Of a stretch of DNA of 20,475 nt, positions 10,220 to 19,269 are shown piece by piece. Positions within the stretch are counted from its first letter, which is position 1. The number at the start of each line of letters is the position of its first letter. The DNA lies in assembly GCA_001579985.1 (NCBI GenBank), contig LRSR01004132.1, forward strand, positions 1 to 20,475, in the 5' to 3' direction. Position numbers and translations under genes: made by a program. Source of the DNA: Hypsibius dujardini. Its lineage: Eukaryota; Tardigrada; Eutardigrada; Parachela; Hypsibiidae. The notes below the pieces were generated by a model. It ran no database searches. It was not told the origin of the DNA and was given only the letters and a program-made list of their open reading frames with translations.

Positions 10220-10582
10220 TACAAAGTGGAAAGAGGACAGACTGGAACTAGAACTAAAGTTCAATGATGCTCAGTGATAAGTTTCTGCAAGGATCGTGCA
10301 CAACAAATTCGGAAACAAAATATTTACTTATAGTCGGCTCATACCCACTACCCAAACTATACTGTGACTCTAAGCTTTATTGGCGGATTCGCCCTCATGA
10401 AAGGCTTAATGGTTAAGCGCACTTCAAACTGGAGAGTGTGTTCGCAGGAGACGTGTGGCAGCTTTCTTGAATATCTCTCTGGATCGATGTCGGTGTATGT
10501 GATAACGAATTGGGATGATCGAGTTACGGAATAAAGTATTAGTGACAGGAAAGAGATTACAATATGAAGTGCAGATAGCCGG

Positions 10583-10863
10583 ATGGGTTTCGCTTTATGT
10601 AGCTATGTGCTGGCGATCGTTTACGGATCTGCCAGCGGAACGATTTTTGAGTGGTCAAGAACAGTTGGGGCACTAGCTGGGGCGAGAGGTAAGCTGCCAT
10701 TACGGGAGACATAATAAATTTTGTGAGACAGTGATTAAAATAACTGCTTGTAGTGAAACAAAATACAAAAGTGGTTGCATTTTGTTGCAGTGGTTACGTC
10801 CAGATGAAACGCAACGTCAATCAGTGTGCTATTGCTCTAGCGGCCAGCTACCCACTCATTTAG
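10583..10863 (+). CDS. candidate small secreted Cys-containing protein, 71 aa, two exons
   Basis: Exon 1 (10583-10688) begins MGFALCSYVLAIVYGSASG, which reads as a signal peptide, and ends at a strong donor (GAGAG|gtaagc). A 65-nt intron ends at ttgtag, and exon 2 (10754-10863) continues in phase 1 as VKQNTKVVAFCCSGYVQMKR, then NVNQCAIALAASYPLI and a stop. The CCSGY followed by a Cys eleven residues later resembles the start of EMI- or EGF-adjacent modules, where CCPGY is common, but the module would be cut short. It may be a small peptide gene, the 5' end of a longer gene with exons I missed, or a decayed copy. No TATA box or poly(A) signal was fixed. Confidence 0.35.
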
Positions 10864-10950
10864 ACCGAAAATGTTTTTTAGGTAAATGTAAGGATGCAAG
10901 TGCTACTACCCGGTGCGGGTTTCATTATGGCACAAAATTAAAAGTAGATC

Positions 10951-10966
10951 AGCGCGCGCGCGCGCT
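10951..10966. repeat. 16-nt alternating GC palindrome
   Basis: The bases AGCGCGCGCGCGCGCT form a perfect palindrome of alternating purine and pyrimidine in an otherwise AT-rich setting. Such tracts can take up Z-DNA or cruciform form. The origin is probably simple slippage. Confidence 0.85.
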
Positions 10967-11249
10967 GGTCAATTAGAGTGAGTGACCACTCAGTCGAGAG
11001 ACAAAAGCCCCCTCTCTCACTCGCACAAAGAGAAAAATTTCATTTGTTTACATTTGAAGAGCGGGAAGATAATTGCTTGGGAGATCTGAAATTTCATTGT
11101 GTCCTGGCTGCCCGGAGGGTTTTCGGTGCCTCAGATTATAGATTTGTTATAGGATAAGGTTTCAAAACGTAGTATTTATCGTTTTGCATTGGAAAATACT
11201 AAAGAAGAGCGACCGAAGGCAAAAAACTGTTTTCAAGCAATGTCTAGTT

Positions 11250-11700
11250 TGTGCGCGATCGTTATTGGCGCCGTTTCTCTTTCCGGTCAATCTCCCATCC
11301 TTGTTTTGAAGTCTGGTTTCAGCCTCAACCAGCATACTCACAGGGAGAGCTGCCTGAAACCGATGCTGGAGAACCTCCTCTTTGGTCTGGAAGCGAATTG
11401 TATCAGGACAAAGCACCGTGCCACGCGTCAGGAACTATGCAACATTTTTGGGGGGAAAAATTCCCTGCTTCATCCGGAACGCCGATATCCCGCCCCACAG
11501 CCCCGATTTCAATCCCTTTGATTATTGTGTGTGGAGTCTACTGAAGGAGCGTGTCAACAAACACGAACTTATTTTTAGCTTCAACCGACTGGCCAAAATA
11601 TTTAAGGACGAATGGGAGGTTATTTCGCAGCAAGTGATTCAGGACAGCACCAATTACTGAATGTCTCGGGTTCGCAAGTGAAGAAAACCGAAGGCTCTCA
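11250..11700 (+). pseudogene. broken mariner-type transposase (DD37D-like)
   Basis: The C-terminal half of a mariner transposase can be read only across three frames. Bases 11255-11380 give VIGAVSLSGQSPILVLKSGF, then the stretch up to LKPMLENLL. Bases 11398-11466 give LYQDKAPCHASGTMQHF. Bases 11472-11660 give IPPHSPDFNPFDYCVWSLLK, then EWEVISQQV. The second catalytic Asp (QDKAPCH) and third Asp (NPFDY) are about 37 residues apart, which points to a DD37D-like group. At least two frameshifts and an early stop (11658-11660) inactivate it. No N-terminal DNA-binding part and no terminal repeats were found, so this is an old fragment. Confidence 0.75.
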
Positions 11701-11901
11701 TATTGAGTTAACTCTTTTTTGTTTCCGGTAGAAGACCTATTTCTTTATTTTTTGTAATTTTTTTGGTAATTTTTTTACCAAATTTCGTGAATAAAAAAGG
11801 AAGGTAAAGTTTGTGCCAAAATGAACTCCGCACCCGGTAATGTTACTCGGTTCAACACTCATTATGACTTCCACTTAAGCGAAAATCACGACTATTTGGA
11901 T

Positions 11902-12382
11902 GCTCGTTTGGGGTCCTTACAAGTCGGAACGAGGACCCATCATAGTAGGAACAGGAAGTGGACAAAGGGGCACAAAATGCATTTTTTCAAAATTCAACCC
12001 AAAATTTGGTCATTTGTTCTTGATCAGTTTGAAACTTGGGAGGCGTGATTTCCAAGAACCCCCGGAATTTCAAAAAATCATCAAAATTTCGGTTTCTAAT
12101 TTGGACTATTTGTGAATGTTTTTGACCCTGTCATTTGCACTTATTACAGGGTGAGTATATTGGATCCTAAGAAATCACAAATTTGTTGAATAAAGTTTTT
12201 AAAAATGTTTTGAAATCCCAAAAACCTTTGGAAATCAGACCCGGTCACACCCTCATAAGTTTCAAAAGGATTACAAACAAAAGGCCAAATTTTAAATTCA
12301 ATTTTGAAAAGATAAATTTTTTCCATTTGTCCACCCCTGGTCCTGGTCCTTGCTTCCAATTTGTAAGGACCCTAAACGAGCC
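11902..12382. mobile_element. foldback/MITE element, family A copy 2 (about 481 bp)
   Basis: The left arm (about 11902-12118, GCTCGTTTGGGGTCCTTACA) and the reverse complement of the right arm (about 12170-12382, GCTCGTTTAGGGTCCTTACA) align over some 200 bp. They include GTGGACAAA, TTTTCAAAATT, AAAATTTGG, TTTGAAACTT, TGATTTCC and a TTTCAAAA block. The ends match those of the element at 6472-6743. Open frames within it on both strands are products of the inverted arms. No transposase is present. Confidence 0.75.
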
Positions 12383-12813
12383 CCTGCCCCCGGGTGGCAG
12401 GAAACATTTCATCGGAGAGAAGACAACTCGCGCCACTTGCTAATCGGTCCAAAAGTGTTACACAATTAAAAAGGCTGAAGATAACATGGCTCGACAACAG
12501 GTCATCGAAATAGTCGTGTGTTCCTGATCCAACCGGCACGGTTAATTTTCGGTCACCAAAAGTCCCTGTTTTATCAAGTCGTGACGAAAATTGGTTGGAA
12601 TCGTACAATGTCTTCACCCCACCGAACGCCGATAGGACCATGCTAGAGACCTAGTGCAATTTCTTCTGCATGGGGAGACTGCAGGATGACGACCCACACA
12701 ATGCTTCTTCCTTCAGATAAGGAGTACAAAAAAAATTCCGCTGGTCTTTAGAACGGCTGATTAGCAGAACACGAGTAGCACTCACAATTTAAGCAGATAC
12801 CTTTCTGGCGTGT
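12383..12813. other. DNA between the foldback element and the single-repeat gene
   Basis: A minus-strand open frame (12372-12641) overlaps the edge of the foldback element and shows no motif. Otherwise this is the upstream region of the gene at 12913. Nothing else is recognised. Confidence 0.45.
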
Positions 12814-12820
12814 TATAAAG
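12814..12820 (+). promoter_or_regulatory. TATA box of the single-repeat secreted protein gene
   Basis: TATAAAG lies 99 bp before the ATG at 12913, comparable with the 87-bp spacing in the paralog at 7014. Confidence 0.55.
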
Positions 12821-12912
12821 ACCCTATGGCTGGATCGTCTTTCAAGCCCAAGACATTTATAGTATTTATTTATACATTTCCCTCTTTTTCTACTAAAAGA
12901 AATATTCGTAAA

Positions 12913-13459
12913 ATGCAGGCCACTATTCTTCTACTAGCTACCGTAGCGCTTCTGAGCAGTCCTATGCTTCAAGGTACTATTTAAAAATTGACCTCGGCGT
13001 ATGGATAGTTTTTTTAAAATAATGAATTCGTACATTTTAGCTCGCGGTCTACCGAAACCGTTCCACCGGGCGATCGACCTACAAGGACTCAGCGACACCA
13101 TCATCGGAGCAATCGACGACCTCACCGCCGAGCTCGCCACTCACGGCAGCTCCATCCGTGAAGTCATCGAGCTGTACCAGTCCGGTCAAGACGACTCGGA
13201 AGCCGTTCAAATTGCCCTTGCCGCCCTTAACCGTCTGAAGGCGCAGCTGTCTGCCGAATTCGAAATCGACGGAGACGCCATCTTTGCCATCTTCACTACC
13301 GGAACGGAGGAGGAGCAGGCCGAGCTGATAGAGCAATACATCGAGGTCTACATCGCCGTGTTTGCCCATTTAACCACCGTCCTCGCAGGCTCAGAAGTCG
13401 ACCAACGCTCAACTCTATCGAAAGAGTTCCTGGCTTCCCTGAAACGACATGCAAAATGA
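12913..13459 (+). CDS. secreted helix-rich single-repeat protein, 159 aa, paralog of the 400-aa gene
   Basis: Exon 1 (12913-12973, 61 nt) encodes a signal peptide (MQATILLLATVALLSSPMLQ). Exon 2 (13041-13459) follows a 67-nt intron with donor gtacta and acceptor attttag, in phase 1. Exon length, intron position and phase are the same as in the paralog at 7014. The mature protein starts ARGLPKPFHRAIDLQGLSDT and runs through FEIDGDAI and VYIAVFAHL, aligning with repeat 1 of the larger protein at more than half its positions. It then ends in a short basic tail (SLKRHAK). There are no Cys or Trp residues in the mature part. The codons are GC-rich like those of its paralog. The function is unknown. 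The short tail where the larger gene continues into exon 3 suggests either loss of the later repeats here or their gain there. Confidence 0.85.
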
Positions 13460-14603
13460 AACCTGCTTCGGTTGTCCTATCTACATTTGTATTAACAAAA
13501 ACAATTCAACCTACTTTAGAGCCTAAAATCCCAATCATCGGATTTTATAATAAGCGTTACAATGGCGGATTAAGGTTGCTCGGAAGGCATGATGGAGATG
13601 GGGCACCCTTTGGCCCGGTAGATTGGGGGCAAGCTTTACCATGAAAAAAACCCCTAATATTTTGGGGGCATGTGGCAAAATCATTTAGATGCCAAGGGGA
13701 GAAAAGCCTTGTCGGTAAAATAGTTAATCTGCCTCTCAGGCAATAGATAGATTCATGTATAATTTATATGATGAAAGATTTTTATATGCTATATAAATAT
13801 AAATGTATGATTAATATATACGACTATTTATATTATATGTATGATTTATATATATATGATTTGTATGATAATAAACTTATAGATTTATATATATGACTTC
13901 CTCAGGCAAAAGATAGATTCAGATAAATCTGCAATTTTTTCGGACTTGGTATAACGCACCTGCAGTACATGCAGGTTAGTACAACGCACTTGGTCACTAA
14001 CAACGACAATGTGACTACCGTCCGGAAAGAATGATCCAAAGGTACCCATTTAATTGTTATACCGGATTTCCAGACGTGATAACAGCAAACCGGCCGACCA
14101 ATGGCGAAAGTTTTGTTCCGAAACACATTTCATCCGTTAACTTACAGATAGGCAGCTATCTTACTTGTCTGTCCGTCCGAAACAATATCTTAACATTTTT
14201 TGTGAATACTTCCACTGGATGCAAACTCAAATCATAACACTAGAGTCATATGCCGCTTGTGATTCGATTGCTTGTTGCGTCTCGCTGTGAAACTGACTGG
14301 AAATTGATCGTTCGCATATATGTCGAACAAAAAACGCGTCATTATACACTACAATTGTGACCCATATCTTAAGTGGCTAAGGTCGGCCTGCATGGATTAG
14401 AATTACAGGATTGCACACAGTTCTGCCGGAAAAATGATTGCCCTGCCCAGTCAGAAAACAATTCAAATCCATCTGTTCAATAGATTATATGTTAATGTCG
14501 CCCGTACCTTTTTTCCATTTCCGGACCTTTCTCCTGTTCCTAATGTTAATTTACCTACTACATGATTACTCCAAATTCCGACAAAAAATGCTTCTGGTTG
14601 CAG
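13460..14603. other. gene-poor DNA after the single-repeat gene
   Basis: This region includes a 3' UTR of unknown length and an AT-rich microsatellite (13741-13900), with an AATAAA near 13869. Open frames around 13902-14237 lack supporting features. Confidence 0.45.
13741..13900. repeat. AT-rich imperfect repeat (TATATGATTTATA type)
   Basis: About 160 bases of degenerate units such as TATATGATTTATATA with repeated ATGATTTATAT blocks. The flanking sequences are related: CCTCAGGCAATAGATAGATT on the left and CCTCAGGCAAAAGATAGATT on the right, around 13733 and 13901. Confidence 0.7.
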
Positions 14604-14610
14604 TATAAAA
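14604..14610 (+). promoter_or_regulatory. TATA box of an unidentified transcript
   Basis: TATAAAA is followed about 30 nt later by an initiator-like stretch (GCAGTTAATCATAC). The first ATG (14686) opens only ten codons before a stop, so it may be a short upstream frame. The candidate signal-peptide exon at 14897 lies about 290 nt downstream and could belong to this promoter. Confidence 0.35.
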
Positions 14611-14813
14611 ACCTATTCGCAGCTTGCAGTTAATCATACAGCTTTGTTTTCTGATCTCAACTAGCCCAAAAAACAGAAGCTTAGAATGCAAGCTCCGAGC
14701 CATGCTGAATTCGCATAGGGATCCAGGCTGTATACAGCCCTAGTACTGGTGGAGATATACTTTACCCTCTATTTTGGCCGTAGGACAAAGTTGCGACTTT
14801 TTAATATAGCGAA

Positions 14814-14852
14814 GGGCACAAATTAAGTAATTTGGGGTCTTAATTTGTCCCC
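14814..14852. repeat. short inverted repeat
   Basis: GGGCACAAATTAAG (14814-14827) pairs with CTTAATTTGTCCCC (14839-14852) with one mismatch across an 11-nt loop. Its role is unknown. Confidence 0.65.
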
Positions 14853-14896
14853 GGGATCTTTATAAATCAAAAAGATCGTGCATTGCACTTTGCAGA

Positions 14897-15125
14897 ATGC
14901 ACATGCGCGTGACGCCAATGGTTTTCCAAAAATTTAAAAACAAATTTGGTGTCGTTTATCTCCTATTTTCATGTTCTGTTACGGAGGAAGGCACAACAAT
15001 CGAAACAGGTAATTACTTGAACGAAAATGAGTTGTTTCGGTCATGAATGTATTTTTCATCTTGACTCCCGGTTTTGAATTTTTGAATTTGAATTTTTCTT
15101 TTCAGGTGATAAAAAGGAAGTTTAG
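14897..15125 (+). CDS. candidate signal-peptide exon, perhaps the 5' end of the receptor kinase gene
   Basis: Bases 14897-15008 read MHMRVTPMVFQKFKNKFGVV, then YLLFSCSVTEEGTTIET, a plausible signal peptide, and end in phase 1 at donor ACAG|gtaatt. The nearest good acceptor (tcttttcag at 15105) leads to a stop after seven codons (GDKKEV, ending at 15125), giving a 43-aa product. The transmembrane exon of the kinase at 19270 also starts in phase 1, so a direct splice would keep frame. Support is a signal-like sequence, a good donor and an upstream TATA box. The link to the kinase is only inferred. Confidence 0.3.
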
Positions 15126-15642
15126 CTCTCCCTAGTAGCACGGGGATAAATTAAGCCAAGTATCTAGCCATTTTCCTAAAATTCTGGCTTTATTAAACAG
15201 ATAGACTGGCTTTATTTTATCTGTATGGCTGAAAAAAATGCCGGGTTGGCTTAATTCTCTGAAAAAATAAGTCTTGTGATATGTCTAGGTGGCTGATTGA
15301 CTTGCAGAAAAGCCGATAAGACATGAAAAACGCCAGGTGTCATTCGCAATATTAAAATCTAATATTTACCGTCGAAATATTCCCGTATTTTCTGAATCAC
15401 TTACTAAGTCCTTCTCCCTAGTACATATGAAAAATTAAGTACGATAGGTCATATGAAAATTCAATTTTTCACAATTATACGCCATTCCGCAAAAAATGTT
15501 TGAGGTCGTTCACAGGGCGTGTGACCACTCTTTTTATCGTCTAAATTTATTTAAAGCGATATGGGAAAGATTTAGTTCCCTAAATCTGCTTATAACTAAT
15601 GAAGACTTCTCCGTATTTTGTCTCGCCGGACCACACCCTCTA
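15126..15642. other. AT-rich DNA, no gene seen
   Basis: This stretch contains the repeated phrase CTGGCTTTATT (15184 and 15208 region) and one plus-strand open frame (15496-15681) without motifs. If the exon at 14897 belongs to the kinase gene, this is intron. Confidence 0.4.
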
Positions 15643-15930
15643 AGTGTGGCGACTGTTCATGTTTCGCCGAATGCTACTTGAATTGTCCGTGTACGGTCGA
15701 GCGTGACTATAAATAGCGTTGCACACCCTTTATTCTCTACAGTTTCCTTCTTTCACATTGCAGCTCTTTCTCGCCTCTTTTGTGAAACTGTATATATATA
15801 TATTTTGTTTTTTAGTAAGTGGATTTGTGGCCGTTCCGCGGCCGGGGTTCACCTTCGGTATCAATGATGCCAATAAGGAATAAAGACCTTACTCCCCTGC
15901 CCTTGGTTGTTCTGTCTGCTTCCGTCGGAA
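15643..15930 (+). mobile_element. possible solo LTR (TATA to poly(A) module)
   Basis: Within about 180 bp there is a TATAAATAG (near 15710), an initiator-like TTCTCTACAGTTTCC about 30 nt later, a pyrimidine-rich leader without an ATG, and an AATAAA (near 15880) followed by a C/T-rich tail. This arrangement is that of an LTR with U3, R and U5 parts. The ends could not be set and no target duplication or internal retroelement sequence was found. It might instead be a small independent promoter and terminator. Confidence 0.3.
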
Positions 15931-15996
15931 ATAGTTATATGTGAGCTTTTAAAATTTATATGCCTTACCAAGCAAACGCGATGGATTGAATTGCTA

Positions 15997-16109
15997 CATG
16001 GGTTGAATTGGTCGGGTGCCAGAGGGCGCCACAAATGAAGCTGAATGAGTGTTTTTTACAATTTAAACTTGTGGCGCCCTCCGCCACCCGACTGATTTAA
16101 CCCACCGCG
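15997..16109. mobile_element. 113-bp MITE, TA-flanked
   Basis: The left arm (15999-16034, TGGGTTGAATTGGTCGGGTG then CCAGAGGGCGCCACAA) and the reverse complement of the right arm (16069-16104, TGGGTTAAATCAGTCGGGTG then GCGGAGGGCGCCACAA) match with few changes around a 34-nt centre. TA lies at 15995-15996 and 16110-16111, consistent with a Tc1/mariner-type target duplication. Confidence 0.7.
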
Positions 16110-16207
16110 TAGAACAATTTTCAGGCGCTATTATACCACTTGGTTTGTCAGGCGTCTGTAATTAGTAGGTTCGCGCAATTCGACGATGAGCCCACCTGAA
16201 CGAAATT

Positions 16208-16239
16208 TTTGAAAACAGTTTTCCAGAACTGTTTTCAAA
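16208..16239. repeat. perfect 13-bp hairpin with 6-nt loop
   Basis: TTTGAAAACAGTT (16208-16220) is an exact reverse complement of AACTGTTTTCAAA (16227-16239), with loop TTCCAG. There is no U-run or gene end nearby that would make it a terminator. Confidence 0.85.
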
Positions 16240-17057
16240 CAAACAGGTAACAGTTTCATAAATCTTATGACAAAAGCCTAAAGAAAGACCAGAACTTTTC
16301 TTTTCGTACACTTTTCGTACACCAAATGTGTACTAGGGTCTGTATATTATTCTATTTTTGCCAGTTGGGGTTAATTCCGGAAGTCGGATTAAATTTGTCC
16401 TACTTCCCAAAATCCTAAAAGTTTCGGAATTTTAACGAGTATATGTTTTGGCAAAAGTTTGCCAGATTTTTGCCAGATTTTTTCCTTTTAGTTCAGGAAA
16501 TAATAGCCACAAATCATTTTATGTGAATTTTAATCAAAATGGTACAAGTTAGTCCTAGTGGCACAAATTTGGTCCTTTCTGCGTGTGAAAAAAATTTGTC
16601 ATACGGCCAAAATAAAAACCGTTCAAGGGCATCAAAATTGGAACAAATTAAGATCCAAATAAATTCCAAAAAAGGCCTCGAAAATGTTTTTTGGACATTG
16701 AAAAATTCTTTAGGGCAGCCTGCCTGCCAACCTGGCCAATCAGTATCGTATATAGCTGAAAATGATGGAACATTTCAGTCTCTTCATTCGGCCATTCTGA
16801 CTGGATTCCAGGCTGTTTTAACATAGTCAAAACAGGCTGTATTCAGGCAAGAACCAGTCAAGAGTTATCCGTGGGGAGAAGAATCCTTACCTACTAACAA
16901 GGAATGTATTCCACTCTTCCAGTCGAATTTATTTATTTCTGTTTGGTGTTACCGATGCACTTCCATCAGATATTTATGATTCCTTCAAGAAAATAAACCA
17001 GAAACTACATCTCACAATAAAAGAATAAAAACTGCCCTTTGATGGTCGCTTCTGATA

Positions 17058-17211
17058 GAGGGCGCTTCTTAATTTTACCGTATTACGCACCAATTGATCG
17101 GTTAGTTTACTGAACATGAATCGAACGTATGAATCTTCAGCAGAAAAAGAAAGGAGATAGTAAATTCAACAATCAATTAGTGCGTAATACGGTAACACAA
17201 GAAGCGCCCTC
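17058..17211. mobile_element. 154-bp MITE with TA target duplication
   Basis: The left end GAGGGCGCTTCTTAATTTTA and the reverse complement of the right end GAGGGCGCTTCTTGTGTTAC agree, and both continue with CCGTATTACGCAC, AATTGAT and a TTTACT block for about 55 bp. TA flanks both ends (17056-17057 and 17212-17213). It holds no coding sequence and is typical of a mariner-type MITE. Confidence 0.8.
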
Positions 17212-17213
17212 TA

Positions 17214-18341
17214 TGCATCTGCAAAGGACAGTTCTCATTTGTTGTAATGGAAGATATGATTTCTGGCCAATTTTCTCGACGGAATGGTAACGATATGATG
17301 AAATGAATCAGTAACATAAACAATAAATATATAAACTTGAATGGGAAAGTAAGTAACCTCCTTGTAAGTGCATGCATCATACCGTTGTGACATTTCGGTC
17401 GCACGGTCGGGCGCTCCATCCATCATTTGCCCTTTACGGCTTGCCATTAGTCTCACATCGCCCAAACGATTGTGCCTTGACTGCCACTTCGAGTAGTTTT
17501 TGCCTTGTTCTGTGCCTCCTGTCATCAGTTGTGTATCCTAGAGCAAGCCTTCATATCATCAATCTAAAGCCTTACAGCAGTCCCTCCAGGTTCCTTCGCT
17601 CATATTCTACTCTCGGTCCTGTCAGTAATGCTTCATGCCCTAAACAGAAGCGGATATTCAGATATTCAGACACAGACACGACCAACAGGCGCTGCACTGT
17701 ACGGTAAAGCTAACAGTAAAACAAATACTTGTTAATGTTTCAATTAATTGTATTCAAGCAAAGTTGCACGTGCAGCGCCACCTATAACTTCTTTGGACAC
17801 TTTTTGATTTCTTAAAAATTACACAATTTAGATTTCGGAAATTTTTCTGATCGATAATATTTCTAACAAACTACAACGCATAGCATCTAAACAAAAGTGG
17901 AAGATATCGGATCGGTGAGTGGAGTTCTCTTAGTCTTGTCAGGCACACGATCAAGTTCGAGCGCCGTAAAAATAGTTCTATTTTTCGTCATATGTATCTG
18001 TCGATAGCGTAGTCTGATGACTCGTATGGCGTGAGACTCTGTGAGAGACTCCGTATCCCTAATTCGAGATACAAAGGTTGTAGCTTGGAGCTTCAGATAA
18101 GGCACACAATTCGATCGGTGCTTCCGTGCTGGTCATTAAATTTCTTTATCACGTGTAATAAGCTGCATTAGGTGGAATGATAATTATAGACCGATATCGG
18201 CGTCGACGGTGAGTGAAGAAAGTTTGAAGTGCTCGTCCCTGACAAGCATAGCCCATTTTTGGTTATGACTCCGCAAATTGGCAACAGTAGTGGGCAATCA
18301 AGGGAGTCATGACCAATTGACCACTGCTTTTCAACAGGGTC
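17214..18341. other. no recognisable gene
   Basis: Open frames occur on both strands (17372-17707 plus, 17177-17525 minus), overlapping each other, with no motif, signal peptide or splice pattern. It would be intron if the kinase gene starts near 14.9 kb. Confidence 0.4.
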
Positions 18342-18381
18342 TGGCACCCGACAAATGGCAACCGACGAAATGGCACCCGAC
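18342..18381 (+). repeat. three tandem copies of a TGGCACCCGACRAA unit
   Basis: Units TGGCACCCGACAAA, TGGCAACCGACGAAA and TGGCACCCGAC follow one another with small changes. It is too short to be a CRISPR and is not in a gene that I can see. Confidence 0.7.
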
Positions 18382-18521
18382 TATAGTGGTAAGAATAATT
18401 ATAGAGCGTATAACAGCTGATAGAATAGTTTTCCTGGCACAAAACTCTTCTGCCTATACTTAATACTGTATCTTTTCATCTGGTACTTCCTTGCATATAA
18501 TAGTCTATTAACTGATAATTT

Positions 18522-18838
18522 ATACTACTACTAATGTAGTTCATCTATCAAAATTATATTTTTTTTGTGAATTAAATTTTAATGACGACTGAATTACGTA
18601 GATCTAAGTTCAAATTAATCTAAAGTTTTATATACATTTAGATTTTCATGAGGTATAAATTGATATATTACTGCTATTATATACTACTACTAATAAAGTT
18701 CATCGACCTAAATTTTATGCGTCTTTATTTTTACGAGGTAAATATCAATAACGACTGAATTTCATAAATTTTATTTCAAATTAATTCATATAAAGGTTTA
18801 TTCATGTTTAAATTTTCATGAAATATAAATTGATAGTG
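18522..18838 (+). repeat. diverged tandem duplication of an AT-rich unit of about 150 bp
   Basis: Shared blocks appear twice in the same order: TACTACTACTAAT, AGTTCATC, ACGACTGAATT, CAAATTAAT and TTTTCATGA followed by ATAAATTGATA. The first copy spans about 18522-18662 and the second about 18673-18838. Confidence 0.65.
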
Positions 18839-18914
18839 AGTTATTAACTTAAACCTCTTCTACTTTAGAGTTTGTCTACTGTAAGTCTGCTATATTTTCG
18901 TGAATTGATTAGTA

Positions 18915-19223
18915 CACATGGCCACAATTTTGGGTGGCAAACTTTAAGCCAAAAAGGGTGGTTCGAGTTCGAGCCGAATTAAGTCATCGTGCGCACGCGC
19001 TCTTGACCACAGCTGACCATGCAGTCTTTTCTCGATTGATCGATTGATTGAACTTGCTTATTTTGGCGGAATTTAGAGCAGCTTGCTCAATCTAATGTTT
19101 CCGGTGGGCCGGGCGTTGAATCAGAGATTCAGGAGAAAGCAGTGGCAAGTTCTAGTCAAGAGTGGCTCAAACTAAGACCACCCTGATGGTTCGAACTCTG
19201 CCAACCAAAATTGTGGCCATGTG
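18915..19223. mobile_element. 309-bp inverted-repeat element just before the kinase transmembrane exon
   Basis: The left end CACATGGCCACAATTTTGGG and the reverse complement of the right end CACATGGCCACAATTTTGGT match. Weaker similarity continues inward (TGGCA, AGGGTGGT, GAGCC) for about 60 bp. The centre holds no open frame. Its right end is 46 nt before the acceptor of the kinase exon at 19270, so it lies within that intron. Confidence 0.7.
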
Positions 19224-19269
19224 TGTATTATTACGCAAGTTTCATTTAAGTCTTGGAAACCGTTTTCAG

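Noticed and set aside
15814-15882. Short frame SGFVAVPRPGFTFGINDANK after an AG acceptor, resembling a peptide hormone
   Set aside because: There is no start codon or signal peptide upstream, and it lies within the TATA-to-poly(A) module that reads better as an LTR.
17177-17707. Overlapping open frames on both strands
   Set aside because: No motif, signal peptide or splice support, and the frames shadow one another.
18342-18381. Regular short repeats considered as a CRISPR
   Set aside because: Only three adjacent imperfect units without spacers, in an animal genome.
18940-19200. tRNA-like B-box sequences (GGTTCGA) in both arms of the 18915 element
   Set aside because: No cloverleaf can be drawn and the spacing to an A-box-like sequence is too short, so no tRNA or SINE was called.
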